The notes below the pieces were generated by a model. It saw only the letters and a program-made list of their open reading frames with translations, was not told the origin of the DNA and ran no database searches. This document shows positions 33,533 through 43,100 of a stretch of 64,000 nt of DNA, piece by piece; the first letter of the stretch is position 1, and each line of letters opens with the position of its first letter. Source of the stretch: Sphingomonas sp. Leaf32 (GTDB lineage Bacteria; Pseudomonadota; Alphaproteobacteria; Sphingomonadales; Sphingomonadaceae); NCBI RefSeq assembly GCF_001421765.1, contig NZ_LMLA01000012.1, positions 124,223-188,222 of the forward strand. Reading direction: 5' to 3'. A program made the position numbers and the translations under genes.

Positions 33533-34545
33533 CACGCCCCCGCCTTCCTCGCGAAATCCCATGCCGTCGCCGCCAGCATCGGCACCCGTTCGGCCATCGC
33601 CGCCGCTTGCGCGCTCGCCGCATTGCCGTCGCGCACCCGCTGCTTGATTCCCTGCACGATCCCGGTCAGGCGAAAGAGGTTATAGGCGAAATACCAGTCG
33701 AGCTTCGGCACGTCCGCCCGGCCCGTGGCAGCGCAGTATCGCTCCACCACCTCGTCGATCGTCGGAATACCGCTGTCGCCGCCGGCCAGCCCCTTGATCC
33801 CCGAACGCCCATCCGGTTCGGTCCCCCAGTTCATCAGCAGATAGGTGAAGTCGGCCAGCGGATCGCCCAGCGTCGACAACTCCCAATCGAGCACCGCGAC
33901 GACGCGCGGTTCGTCTTCGCCATAGATCAGATTGTCGATCCGGTAATCGCCATGGACGATCGCGGTCCGGTCCTGCGCGGGCACCGTACGCGGCAGCCAT
34001 TCGATCAGCCGCTCGACATCCGGAAGATCGTCGGTCTGGCTCGCGCGATATTGCCGGGTCCAGCGCGCCACCTGCCGCTCGAAATAATTGCCCGGCTTGC
34101 CATAGTCGCCCAGACCCACCGCCACCGGGTCGATCGCATGGAGCGCCGCCAGCGCATCGATCATCGCATCATAATGCTTCCGCCGCTGGCCCGGCGTCAT
34201 GCCCGGCATCGACCCATCCCAGATCGTCCGCCCCACGACACGCTCCATCAGATAGAAGGGCGCACCGATCACCCCCGCATCCTCACACAGGGCAATCGGC
34301 CGGGGCACCGGGAACCCGGTCGGATGCAGCGCCGCGATCAGCGCATGTTCGCGCTCGACCGCATGGGCGCTGGGCAATAACGGCCCGAAGGGCTTGCGGC
34401 GCAGCACGAACGAACCGGCGGGAAGGTCGACGCGGTAGGTCGGGTTGCTCTGCCCGCCCGGATAGCGCGTGATCTCGACCGGCCCTACACCCACCGTCGC
34501 CACCAGCCACGGCGTCAGCCGTGCAAGGTCGAGGTCACCGACCAT
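33532..34545 (-). CDS. APH-family kinase (ACAD10/11 N-domain / LvaA-like)
   Basis: 337-residue phosphotransferase of the aminoglycoside-kinase fold. It has GGQSNPTYRVDL, FVLRRKPFGPLLPSAH, the Brenner motif IVHGDYRIDNLIY and metal-binding DWELSTLGDP. In ACAD10/11, and in LvaA of Pseudomonas putida, such a domain phosphorylates a 4-hydroxyacyl-CoA so that a partner dehydrogenase can eliminate phosphate. The gene overlaps the neighbouring acyl-CoA dehydrogenase by 11 bases, the same pairing as in the fused proteins. Start ATG 34545. Confidence 0.88.
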   Translation of the reverse strand: MVGDLDLARLTPWLVATVGVGPVEITRYPGGQSNPTYRVDLPAGSFVLRRKPFGPLLPSAHAVEREHALIAALHPTGFPVPRPIALCEDAGVIGAPFYLMERVVGRTIWDGSMPGMTPGQRRKHYDAMIDALAALHAIDPVAVGLGDYGKPGNYFERQVARWTRQYRASQTDDLPDVERLIEWLPRTVPAQDRTAIVHGDYRIDNLIYGEDEPRVVAVLDWELSTLGDPLADFTYLLMNWGTEPDGRSGIKGLAGGDSGIPTIDEVVERYCAATGRADVPKLDWYFAYNLFRLTGIVQGIKQRVRDGNAASAQAAAMAERVPMLAATAWDFARKAGA

Positions 34546-35782
34546 CGGCCACCTTCGCAAATTCGGCGCGGGCGATGGCGCGGTTGTGCACCTCGTCCGG
34601 CCCGTCGGCAAAGCGTAGCGTGCGGACGCCGGCCCATGCGGCGGCGAGCGGAAAATCCTCCGACACGCCGCCGCCGCCATGCGCCTGAATCGCATCGTCG
34701 AGGATCTGCAACGCCATGGTCGGTGCCTGCACCTTTATCATCGCAATCTCGCCCTGCGCCGCCTTGTTGCCCGCGCGGTCCATCATGTCGGCCGCCTTCA
34801 GGCACAACAGCCGCGTCATCTCGATATCGATCCGCGCGCGCGCGACCCGCTGTTCCCAGATCGAATGCTCGGCGATCGCCTTGCCGAACGCGACGCGCGA
34901 TTGCAGCCGTTTCGCCATAGCCGCCAGCGCCATTTCGGCGACGCCGATGGTGCGCATACAATGATGGATGCGCCCCGGCCCCAGCCGCCCCTGAGCGATC
35001 TCGAACCCGCGCCCCTCGCCCAGCAACAGGTTCGACACAGGCACCCGCACCTTGTCCAGCACGACCTCGCCATGGCCATGCGGGGCATGGTCATAGCCAT
35101 AGACCGGCAGCATCCGCTCGATCCGCACGCCGGGCGTGTCCATCGGCATCAGGATCATGCTCTGCTGCTGGTGCCGCCGCGCATCGGGGTCGGTCTTCCC
35201 CATCACGATCGCCACCTTGCAGCGCGGATCGCCCGTGCCCGACGACCACCATTTGCGCCCGTCGATCACATAGTCGTCGCCGTCGCGCACGATCCGCGTC
35301 TCGATATTGGTCGCGTCCGACGACGCCACCGCCGGCTCGGTCATCAGAAAGGCGGAGCGGCTGCGCCCCTCCATTAACGGCCGCAGCCACGCTTCCTTTT
35401 GCGCGCGCGTGCCATAGCGGTGCAGCACCTCCATATTGCCGGTGTCGGGCGCGGAACAGTTGAACACCTCGCTCGCCCAATGCCACCTGCCCATCTCCTC
35501 GGCGCATAGGGCATATTCGACGTTGGACAATTGCGTCCCCTCGAACGCAAAACTCTCGTCCACCATCGGCGCACCCGAATGCGGCGGCATGAACAGGTTC
35601 CACAGGCCGGCGGCCTTTGCCTTTTCCTTCAACGGCTCCAGCATCGCGACCGGCGCCCAGCGATCGCCCGTCGCAACCTCGCGATGATAGGCTTGGTCGG
35701 CGGAGGCGACATGCTCGGCGATGAACGCGGCGACGCGATCCCGATATTCGGTTTCGCGCGCACTGAAGCGAAAGTCCAACAT
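34535..35782 (-). CDS. Acyl-CoA dehydrogenase, ACAD10/11 / LvaC-like
   Basis: 415-residue flavoprotein: LWNLFMPPHSGA, MTEPAVASSDATNIET, DGRKWWSSGTGDPRCK, YGYDHAPHGHGEVVLDKVRVP and the C-terminal FADGPDEVHNRAIAR. The last is typical of the ACAD10/11 branch, not of straight-chain acyl-CoA dehydrogenases. With the overlapping APH kinase gene it could convert 4-hydroxyacyl-CoA to enoyl-CoA. First gene of the minus-strand operon, divergent from the tandem TetR regulator at 35910. Confidence 0.9.
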   Translation of the reverse strand: MLDFRFSARETEYRDRVAAFIAEHVASADQAYHREVATGDRWAPVAMLEPLKEKAKAAGLWNLFMPPHSGAPMVDESFAFEGTQLSNVEYALCAEEMGRWHWASEVFNCSAPDTGNMEVLHRYGTRAQKEAWLRPLMEGRSRSAFLMTEPAVASSDATNIETRIVRDGDDYVIDGRKWWSSGTGDPRCKVAIVMGKTDPDARRHQQQSMILMPMDTPGVRIERMLPVYGYDHAPHGHGEVVLDKVRVPVSNLLLGEGRGFEIAQGRLGPGRIHHCMRTIGVAEMALAAMAKRLQSRVAFGKAIAEHSIWEQRVARARIDIEMTRLLCLKAADMMDRAGNKAAQGEIAMIKVQAPTMALQILDDAIQAHGGGGVSEDFPLAAAWAGVRTLRFADGPDEVHNRAIARAEFAKVADGR

Positions 35783-35909
35783 CCGTCTCCCGTTGCAACT
35801 GTTCTGCTCGATCTATGCCATACCGCATATTCGGTAAAGCGCGGATGACGTCGCGTCATGGTGCAACAATGGGGCTTGGGGTCCACACCCGATCTGCTAG
35901 GGTCGCGCG

Positions 35910-37127
35910 ATGACGACGACCGACGGGGCCACCAAACGCTACCGCGCCAAGCGCGACGCCATCCTTGCCGCTGCGGCGGAGGCGATCAACGAAGCCAGTG
36001 CCAAGGGCATGACCTTCGCCGATGTCGCGCGCCGGGTGGGCCTGAACACCACCAGCGTCACCTATTATTTCAAGCGGAAAGAGGACCTTGCCGCCGCCGC
36101 CTTCGACCACACGCTCGACTGGCTACAAGCGACACTGGATGAATCGCTGGCCGAACCGACCCCACAGGCCCGCGTCGCGCGGTTCCTCTCGATCCACTTC
36201 GACCGTCAGCGTCGAATCGAAGCGGGCGAGGAACGGCCCGTCGCGATGCTGTCCGACCTGCGCGCGATGGAGGACCCGTTCAAGGCACGCCTGCTGGCCG
36301 GCTGGCGTGAGGTGTTCCGCAAGACCCGGACCCTATGGGGTGAACCGCGCGATCGGATCGCCAAGGATATACAGGGCGCCCGCGCGCACATGCTGCTGGA
36401 GAACTGCTTCTGGCTGACCGTGTGGCTCGACCGATACGAACCCGATCAGTATGACCGGGTGCAGGCGCGGCTGATGGACGTGTTCACCCATGGCCTTGCC
36501 GGCCCCGGCCAGCGCTGGACCCCCCGACCGCTGCTACTCGAACAGGCGGATGCGGAACCGGCGCGTGACGCGTTCCTGCGCGCCGCCACCCGGCTCATCA
36601 ACGAACTCGGCTATCGCGGTGCCTCGGTCCAGCGGATCGCGTCCGAGCTGAACGTGACCAAGGGATCGTTCTACCACCATCTCGATGCCAAGGACGATCT
36701 GGTCGCTGCCTGCTATCAACGCAGCTTCGACACCATTTCCGCCGCACAGCGCGCCGCCGACCGCGACGGCGGCAGCCACTGGCAACGCCTGTCCAGCACG
36801 CTCGCGACGCTGGTCGATGCACAGTTCACCGAACAGGGGCCGCTGCTGCGCACCACCGCGCTCGCCGGGCTGCCCGGCGGCGTACGGCAGGCGATGGTCG
36901 ACCGCTCCAACCGCATCGCCCGCCGTTTCGCCGGCACGATCAGCGACGGCATCGCCGAAGGATCGGTCCGCGCGGTCGATCCGCTGATCGCCGCACAGGC
37001 GTTGATGGCATTGCAGAACGCCGCATTCGACATGCGCGGCTGGGCCGGCACCATGCCGCGCGACCGGGCGGTCGGCTTCTACGCCTCGACGGTTATGACC
37101 GGGCTGTTCACCGATCCGGCGGTGTAA
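35910..37127 (+). CDS. Tandem TetR-family transcriptional regulator (two TetR units fused)
   Basis: 405-residue protein containing two complete TetR N-terminal helix-turn-helix domains: FADVARRVGLNTTSVTYYFKRKEDL (about 34-58) and, from about residue 219, the second with VQRIASELNVTKGSFYHHLDAKDDL. Each is followed by its own helical ligand-binding region. A single polypeptide may bind DNA as an internal pseudo-dimer. The 127-base spacer to the acyl-CoA dehydrogenase operon makes that operon its likely target, with an acyl-CoA as possible ligand. Confidence 0.88.
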   Translation: MTTTDGATKRYRAKRDAILAAAAEAINEASAKGMTFADVARRVGLNTTSVTYYFKRKEDLAAAAFDHTLDWLQATLDESLAEPTPQARVARFLSIHFDRQRRIEAGEERPVAMLSDLRAMEDPFKARLLAGWREVFRKTRTLWGEPRDRIAKDIQGARAHMLLENCFWLTVWLDRYEPDQYDRVQARLMDVFTHGLAGPGQRWTPRPLLLEQADAEPARDAFLRAATRLINELGYRGASVQRIASELNVTKGSFYHHLDAKDDLVAACYQRSFDTISAAQRAADRDGGSHWQRLSSTLATLVDAQFTEQGPLLRTTALAGLPGGVRQAMVDRSNRIARRFAGTISDGIAEGSVRAVDPLIAAQALMALQNAAFDMRGWAGTMPRDRAVGFYASTVMTGLFTDPAV

Positions 37128-37133
37128 ATCCGG

Positions 37134-38321
37134 TCATGGTCCACCGTCCGCCTTCGCGGGCGGAGCAGCCATCCGCAGGACCGCATAGCCCAACACCCCC
37201 GCCGCCAGCGACCCTGCCAGCACGCCGATCTTCGCCTCCGCCTGCAGTAGCGGATCGCCGGGGAAGGCGAGCAGGGTGATGAAGATACTCATCGTGAAGC
37301 CGATGCCGCACAGCATCGCGACGCCGAGCAGCTGAAGGCGGCTGGCATTGGCCGGGCTGTCGGCCAGACCGAGGCGGATCGCGAGAGTCGCAAAGCCGAA
37401 CACGCCGACCACCTTGCCGACCAGCAACCCCGCCGCGGCACCGAGCGTCACCGGCGCCGCCAACGCGCCGGGCGGCAGCCCCAGGACCGGCACCGCTGCA
37501 TTCGCCAGCCCGAACACCGGTACGACGAAAAAGCCGACCGGGACATGCAGTGCGCCTTCCAATCGATGTAATGGACTGACGCAATCGCGGTCTGGCCGCG
37601 CTGGCGTCCGCTCCATCGGAATGGTGAAGGCGAGCATCACCCCGGCCAGCGTCGCGTGAATGCCCGATCGCAGCACCAATATCCACAGCACGACACCGAC
37701 GATCAGATACGGCGACAGCCGGCGGACCCCGAACCGTTTCATCGCGACGAGCAGGGCAAGCGCGACGCCCGCTCCCGCCAGATCGGGCAGCGACAGTCCG
37801 GTGGTGTAGAAGAACGCGATGATCGCGACCGCGCCAAGGTCGTCGATGATCGCCAGCGCCGCGAGGAACACCCGCAGCGACGCCGGCACCCGGTTCCCCA
37901 ACAACGCGATCACGCCAAGGGCAAAGGCGATGTCGGTCGCGGCAGGAATGGCCCAGCCGACGGCGGTCGGCCCGCCGTTGAACGTCAGATAGACCAGCGC
38001 CGGCGCGATCATGCCGCCCGCCGCCGCGATACCAGGCAATACCCGGCGCGGCCATGACGAGAGTTGGCCGTCCAGCATCTCGCGCTTGATCTCCAGCCCG
38101 ACCTGCAAAAAGAACACGGCCATCAATCCATCGTTGATCCAGTGCCCCAGCGACAATGGACCAAGATGCGCGTGCAGCAACGCGTCGTACCCGGCAGCGA
38201 ACGGCGAATTGGCGATCAACAACGCGACCAGCGCCGCGCCCATCAGCACCATGCCGGCAGCGGCCTGCGAATGGAGGAAACGGCGAAGGGCGCTCGGCCG
38301 TGCAAGGGATTTCGGGGGCAT
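37134..38321 (-). CDS. nhaA: Na+/H+ antiporter NhaA
   Basis: Inner-membrane antiporter, 395 residues from ATG 38321, with about 11-12 hydrophobic segments. Recognisable are FFLQVGLEIKREMLDG, AIPAATDIAFALG (with the essential Asp pair in DIAFALGV and LAIIDDLGAVAIIAFFY), GLANAAVPV and GIGFTMSIFI. It ends six bases from the convergent TetR gene. Confidence 0.95.
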   Translation of the reverse strand: MPPKSLARPSALRRFLHSQAAAGMVLMGAALVALLIANSPFAAGYDALLHAHLGPLSLGHWINDGLMAVFFLQVGLEIKREMLDGQLSSWPRRVLPGIAAAGGMIAPALVYLTFNGGPTAVGWAIPAATDIAFALGVIALLGNRVPASLRVFLAALAIIDDLGAVAIIAFFYTTGLSLPDLAGAGVALALLVAMKRFGVRRLSPYLIVGVVLWILVLRSGIHATLAGVMLAFTIPMERTPARPDRDCVSPLHRLEGALHVPVGFFVVPVFGLANAAVPVLGLPPGALAAPVTLGAAAGLLVGKVVGVFGFATLAIRLGLADSPANASRLQLLGVAMLCGIGFTMSIFITLLAFPGDPLLQAEAKIGVLAGSLAAGVLGYAVLRMAAPPAKADGGP

Positions 38322-38482
38322 CGGTGCTCCAGCTACAGGGTATCGGCGCTGGCGGCCCGACCAGCGCGAATACCCTGCCCGACGCCGCGACCGGCCCGAA
38401 CACCCGGCGCATCCTATCACATTCGCGGTGTGCGTAGGCAAGCCGGCGTCCCCAAAGCCGGTCGACATTCAGCCAAACCGTG

Positions 38483-38508
38483 GACTCCGGAACAAGTCCG
38501 GGGTGACG
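38483..38508. repeat. Half palindrome, GTCACCCCGG family, copy 3
   Basis: GGACTCCGGAACAAGTCCGG followed by GGTGAC, in the 212-base gap between nhaA and the acyl-CoA ligase gene. The following bases, tgaatgtcgatccgacct, match the sequence beside copy 1 at 5766-5783. This suggests the palindrome belongs to a longer dispersed unit. Confidence 0.65.
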
Positions 38509-38533
38509 ACAGACCGGTGAATGTCGATCCGAC

Positions 38534-40108
38534 CTACGCCAGCACCTCCCGATATTCCTCCCGCAACGCCGCCTTCTTCAACTTCCCCGTCGCACTATGC
38601 GGCAGTGTTTCGACGAAGATCACGCGGTCGGGCAGCCACCATTTTGCTACCTTCGTCGCCAGATGTTCAAGCACCGCGTCCGCATCGACGTCCGCGTCCG
38701 GTCGCTTCACCACCAGCAGCACCGGGCGTTCGTCCCAGCGGGGATGCGGCACGCCGATCGCCGCCGCCTCCGCGACGCCGGGACAGCCGACCGCGGCATT
38801 TTCCAGATCGACCGAGCTGATCCATTCGCCGCCCGACTTGATGACGTCCTTCGCGCGGTCGGTTATCTGCATCGTGCCGTCGGGATGCAGCATCGCCACG
38901 TCACCGGTGTCGAACCAGCCATCGGGCGTCAGCGCGTCGCCGCGCTCGTCGCGGAAATAGCGTTTGATGACCCACGGTCCGCGCACCTGCAACCGGCCGG
39001 AGGTCTCGCCGTCGCGCGGCAGGATCGCGCCGTCGTCGTCGATCGTGCGCAGTTCGACGCCGAACGGCACCTTGCCCTGACGGCACACCTGATCGACCCG
39101 CTGTTCGAAACTCAGATCGTCCCAGTCGGCTCCCGGCGCGCCCATCGTCCCGATCGGCGATGTCTCGGTCATGCCCCAGGCGTGGTTGACCCGCACCCCC
39201 ATCCGCATGATCCGCTCGATCATCGCGCGCGGTGCGGCCGATCCGCCGATCGTCACGACCTTCAGATGTTCGGGGCTGCGGCCGGTAGCGTCCATATACT
39301 GGAACATCGCGAACCAGACGGTCGGCACGCCCGCCGAATGCGTCACCCGTTCGCGGTTCATCAGGTCGCACAGCACCGCCGGATCGTTGACCGCCGAAAA
39401 GACGATCTTCGCCCCCACCGCCGGCGCGGCGAACGGCAGGCCCCAGCCGACCGCATGGAACATCGGCACCACCGGCAGACACACCGCGCGCTGCGACAGG
39501 TCGAACTCGTCAGGCTGCAATTCGGCAATGGCGTGCAGCACGTTCGACCGATGGGTATAGACCACGCCCTTGGGATCGCCGGTCGTGCCGCTGGTATAGC
39601 AGATCATGCACTGGTCGCGCTCGTCGCCCTCGACCCACGCATAGTCGCCATCCTCCGGCGCGATCAGGTCGCCGAGCGTCCCCGGCCCCGCGCCGTCCAT
39701 CACGATGAAATGCTCGATGCCGGTCAGGCGCGGCTTCATCCGCTCGACTACGGCCGCAAATACCGCATCGTACAGCAGCACGCGATCCCCGGCATGGTCG
39801 GCGATATAGGCGAGCTGGTCGTCGAACAGGCGCGGGTTGATCGTATGGATGATGCCGCCCATCCCGATCACGCCATACCAGGCGACCAGATGGTGCGCAT
39901 GGTTCATCGCCATCGTCGCCACCCGGTCGCCCGGACGGATGCCCAGCCGTTCCAGCGCCTGTGCCAGCCGCCGCGCATCGCGCGCGATCCCGGCCCAGTT
40001 CGTCCGCGTCTCGCTGCCATCGGCCCAGCGGGTGACGATCTCCCTGCCCCCATGTTCCCGCTCGGCATGGTCGAGCAGCCGGGGTACTCGAAGTTCGAAA
40101 TCCTGCAT
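38534..40108 (-). CDS. AMP-forming fatty-acyl-CoA synthetase
   Basis: 524 residues from ATG 40108. It has CYTSGTTGDPKGVVYTHRS, NHAWGMTETSPIG, GWFDTGDVAMLHPDG, DRAKDVIKSGGEWISS and the C-terminal catalytic Lys in SATGKLKKAALRE. This is the medium/long-chain fatty-acid ligase group (FadD/AlkK-like). It follows dnaE on the same strand by 47 bases. It is the second acyl-CoA ligase in the lipid region and could serve the same operons. Confidence 0.9.
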   Translation of the reverse strand: MQDFELRVPRLLDHAEREHGGREIVTRWADGSETRTNWAGIARDARRLAQALERLGIRPGDRVATMAMNHAHHLVAWYGVIGMGGIIHTINPRLFDDQLAYIADHAGDRVLLYDAVFAAVVERMKPRLTGIEHFIVMDGAGPGTLGDLIAPEDGDYAWVEGDERDQCMICYTSGTTGDPKGVVYTHRSNVLHAIAELQPDEFDLSQRAVCLPVVPMFHAVGWGLPFAAPAVGAKIVFSAVNDPAVLCDLMNRERVTHSAGVPTVWFAMFQYMDATGRSPEHLKVVTIGGSAAPRAMIERIMRMGVRVNHAWGMTETSPIGTMGAPGADWDDLSFEQRVDQVCRQGKVPFGVELRTIDDDGAILPRDGETSGRLQVRGPWVIKRYFRDERGDALTPDGWFDTGDVAMLHPDGTMQITDRAKDVIKSGGEWISSVDLENAAVGCPGVAEAAAIGVPHPRWDERPVLLVVKRPDADVDADAVLEHLATKVAKWWLPDRVIFVETLPHSATGKLKKAALREEYREVLA

Positions 40109-40155
40109 TCCGCCCAACACGCGCGCTCTCCTTCGCGAACGGGGCGTGGTCGCCC

Positions 40156-43100
40156 CTATCCTACGGCGGCGAGCGGTGCCTTCACCGTATCGAACGCCGC
40201 GCTGGCGACACCTTGCAGCCTGCCGACCCGTTCGGCAAGCTCGCCATCGATCCGAAAATCGCGTCCCAGGCATACCCGTGCTTCGATTCCGTCGATTGCC
40301 GGCACCGAGATCCAGATTTCGCCGCGCGCGCCGCGCTCATGCTGCACCAGTCCGGCAAGAGCGGGATAGGCGGCCACATCCTCGATCGTCAGGTCCAGCC
40401 GCAGCCGCACGTCGCGGGCGATCACGTCGAACGGCCGGAGCGATTTCACGGTCGCTCGCGCACTCTCATCGCCGGCGCGCCGGTCGAGTTCGAGCGTGAA
40501 CAGCCCGCAGCCACCGACCTTGCCCGCCGCCTCCAGATCGTTCGCCGGCCCTTCGTCGAAACAGGTCACCGGCACCTGCCCGGTCGCGTCGGACAGCGTC
40601 GCCATCATGTAGCGCTTGCCACGCGCCGAGGTGCGCCACCGCGCATCCTCGACCAACGCCGCCACTGTCGCCCCGACACGTCCGCCCTCCGGCACGGGCG
40701 TATCGGCCAGATCGGCGATCTTGCGGGCACCATGCGCGCTGGCGAGATGGGCATAGCGGTCGAGCGGATGGGCCGAGAAATAGAATCCGAACGCGTCCTT
40801 CTCCGCCGCGATCGCCTCGGTCAGCGACCAGTGGACATCAGGTACGCGCATCGCCGTTTCGACCGCGCCGCTCGCCTCGCCGAACAAGCCACCCTGCCCG
40901 CTCGACCGGTTCGCCTCGGTCCGCTGCGCCGTCGCCATCAACGTGTCGGCCAGCGCATGGACGCCCGCGCGGTCGCCCTCGACGCATTCGAACGCGCCCG
41001 CCGCCGCCAGCGTCTCGATCTGGCGCTTGTTGAGGAGCTTGGGATCGACGCGCGACGCGAAATCGTCGAGCGACTGGTACGGCCCCTTGGCCGTCCGCTC
41101 CTCGACCATCAGTTCCATCGCGCGTTCGCCGACGCCCTTCAGCGCCGACAGCGCATAGCGGACGGCCAGAGCCTCACCGTCCACTTCGACCCCAAAGGTC
41201 GCATCGCTGGAATTGATGCACGGCGGCAGGCAGTCGATCCGCAACCGCTTCATATCGTCGACGAAGATCGCCAGCTTGTCGGTCTGGGCATAGTCGAACG
41301 CCATCGACGCCGCGAAGAATTCATGCGGGTGATGCGCCTTCAGCCACGCCGTCTGATACGCCAGCAGCGCATAGGCCGCCGCGTGGCTCTTGTTGAAGCC
41401 ATAGCCGGCGAACTTGTCGATCAAGTCGAACAGCTCGTTGGCCTTCGCCTCCTTGATGCCGTTCACCTCGGCACAGCCCTTCACGAAGATCGAGCGCTGC
41501 GCGTCCATCTCCGCCTGCACCTTCTTGCCCATCGCGCGGCGCAGCATGTCCGCGCCGCCCAGCGAATAGCCGGCCAGAATCTGCGCGGCCTGCATCACCT
41601 GTTCCTGATAGACGAAGATGCCGTAGGTCTCGTTCAGGATCGGTTCGAGCAGGTCGTGGGGATAGATGATCTCCTCCCGCCCGGCCTTGCGCGCGCCGAA
41701 CGACGGGATGTTGTCCATCGGCCCCGGCCGGTACAGCGACACGAGCGCGATGATGTCGCCGAAATTGGTCGGCCGCACCGCCGTCAGCGTCCTCCGCATC
41801 CCTTCGGATTCGAGCTGGAACACGCCGACCGTATCGCCGCGCTTGAGGAGTTCGTAGGTCGCCGGATCGTCCCACAGCAGCGCATCGAGATCGACCACGA
41901 TCCCGCGCCGCGCGAGCAGTTCGACCGCGAACTTCAGCACCGAAAGGGTTTTCAGGCCGAGAAAGTCGAACTTCACCAGCCCCGCGCCCTCGACATATTT
42001 CATGTCGAACTGGGTGACGGGCATGTCGGAGCGCGGATCGCGGTACAGCGGCACCAGTTCGCTAAGCGGCCGGTCGCCGATCACCACGCCCGCCGCGTGG
42101 GTCGAGCTGTGCCGGGGCAATCCCTCCAGCTTCATGGCGAGGTCGAGCAAGCGGCGCACATCCGCCTCGCGCTCATATTGCTGGTGCAGTTCGGACACGC
42201 CGTTGATCGCGCGGTCGAGCGTCCACGGATCGGTCGGATGGTTCGGCACCAGTTTGGCGAGGCGGTCGACCTGCCCATAGCTCATCTGCAACACGCGCCC
42301 GGTGTCCTTGAGCACCGCGCGCGCCTTCAGCTTACCGAAGGTGATGATCTGCGCCACCTGATCGCGGCCGTACTTCTGCTGGACGTAGCGGATGACCTCG
42401 CCACGCCGCGTTTCGCAGAAATCGATGTCGAAGTCGGGCATCGACACGCGTTCGGGATTGAGGAAGCGTTCGAACAGCAAGCCCAGCTTGATCGGGTCGA
42501 GATCGGTGATGGTCAGCGCCCATGCGACCGCCGAACCCGCACCCGAACCACGGCCCGGCCCGACCGGGATGTCGTGATCCTTCGCCCATTTGATGAAGTC
42601 GGCGACGATCAGGAAGTACCCTGGAAACCCCATCTGGCAGATGACGTCGAGTTCGAAGTCGAGCCGCTTGAAATAGTCGGGGAAGCGGCTTTCCAGCTCG
42701 GCCTCGGACAGTTCCGGAATGACCCCGGTATCGGCCGGCGTCGGCACGTCCTCCCACGGGGCCGGGGCCTCCACCGCCACTTCGGCCTGCACCATGCCCG
42801 CTTCCAGCGCGACGATCTTGCGCAGGCGGTCGACCAGCCCGGCACGCGAATCGACGCGCAGCTTCAGCGCCTCGCCCTCGCGGTCGCCGGCCAGGCTGGG
42901 CAGGATCGGCTTGCGCTTCGGCGCCGCCACCGCGCAACGCTGCGCCACGACCAGCGTATTGGCCAGCGCCTCGGGCAGGTCCGCGAACATCTCCTGCATC
43001 ACCTTGGCCGGCTTGAGCCAAGCCTCGGGCGACGAACGCTGGCGATCCTCGCTCGCGACATAGCTCGACGATGCGATGCACAGCATGGCGTCATGCGCGT

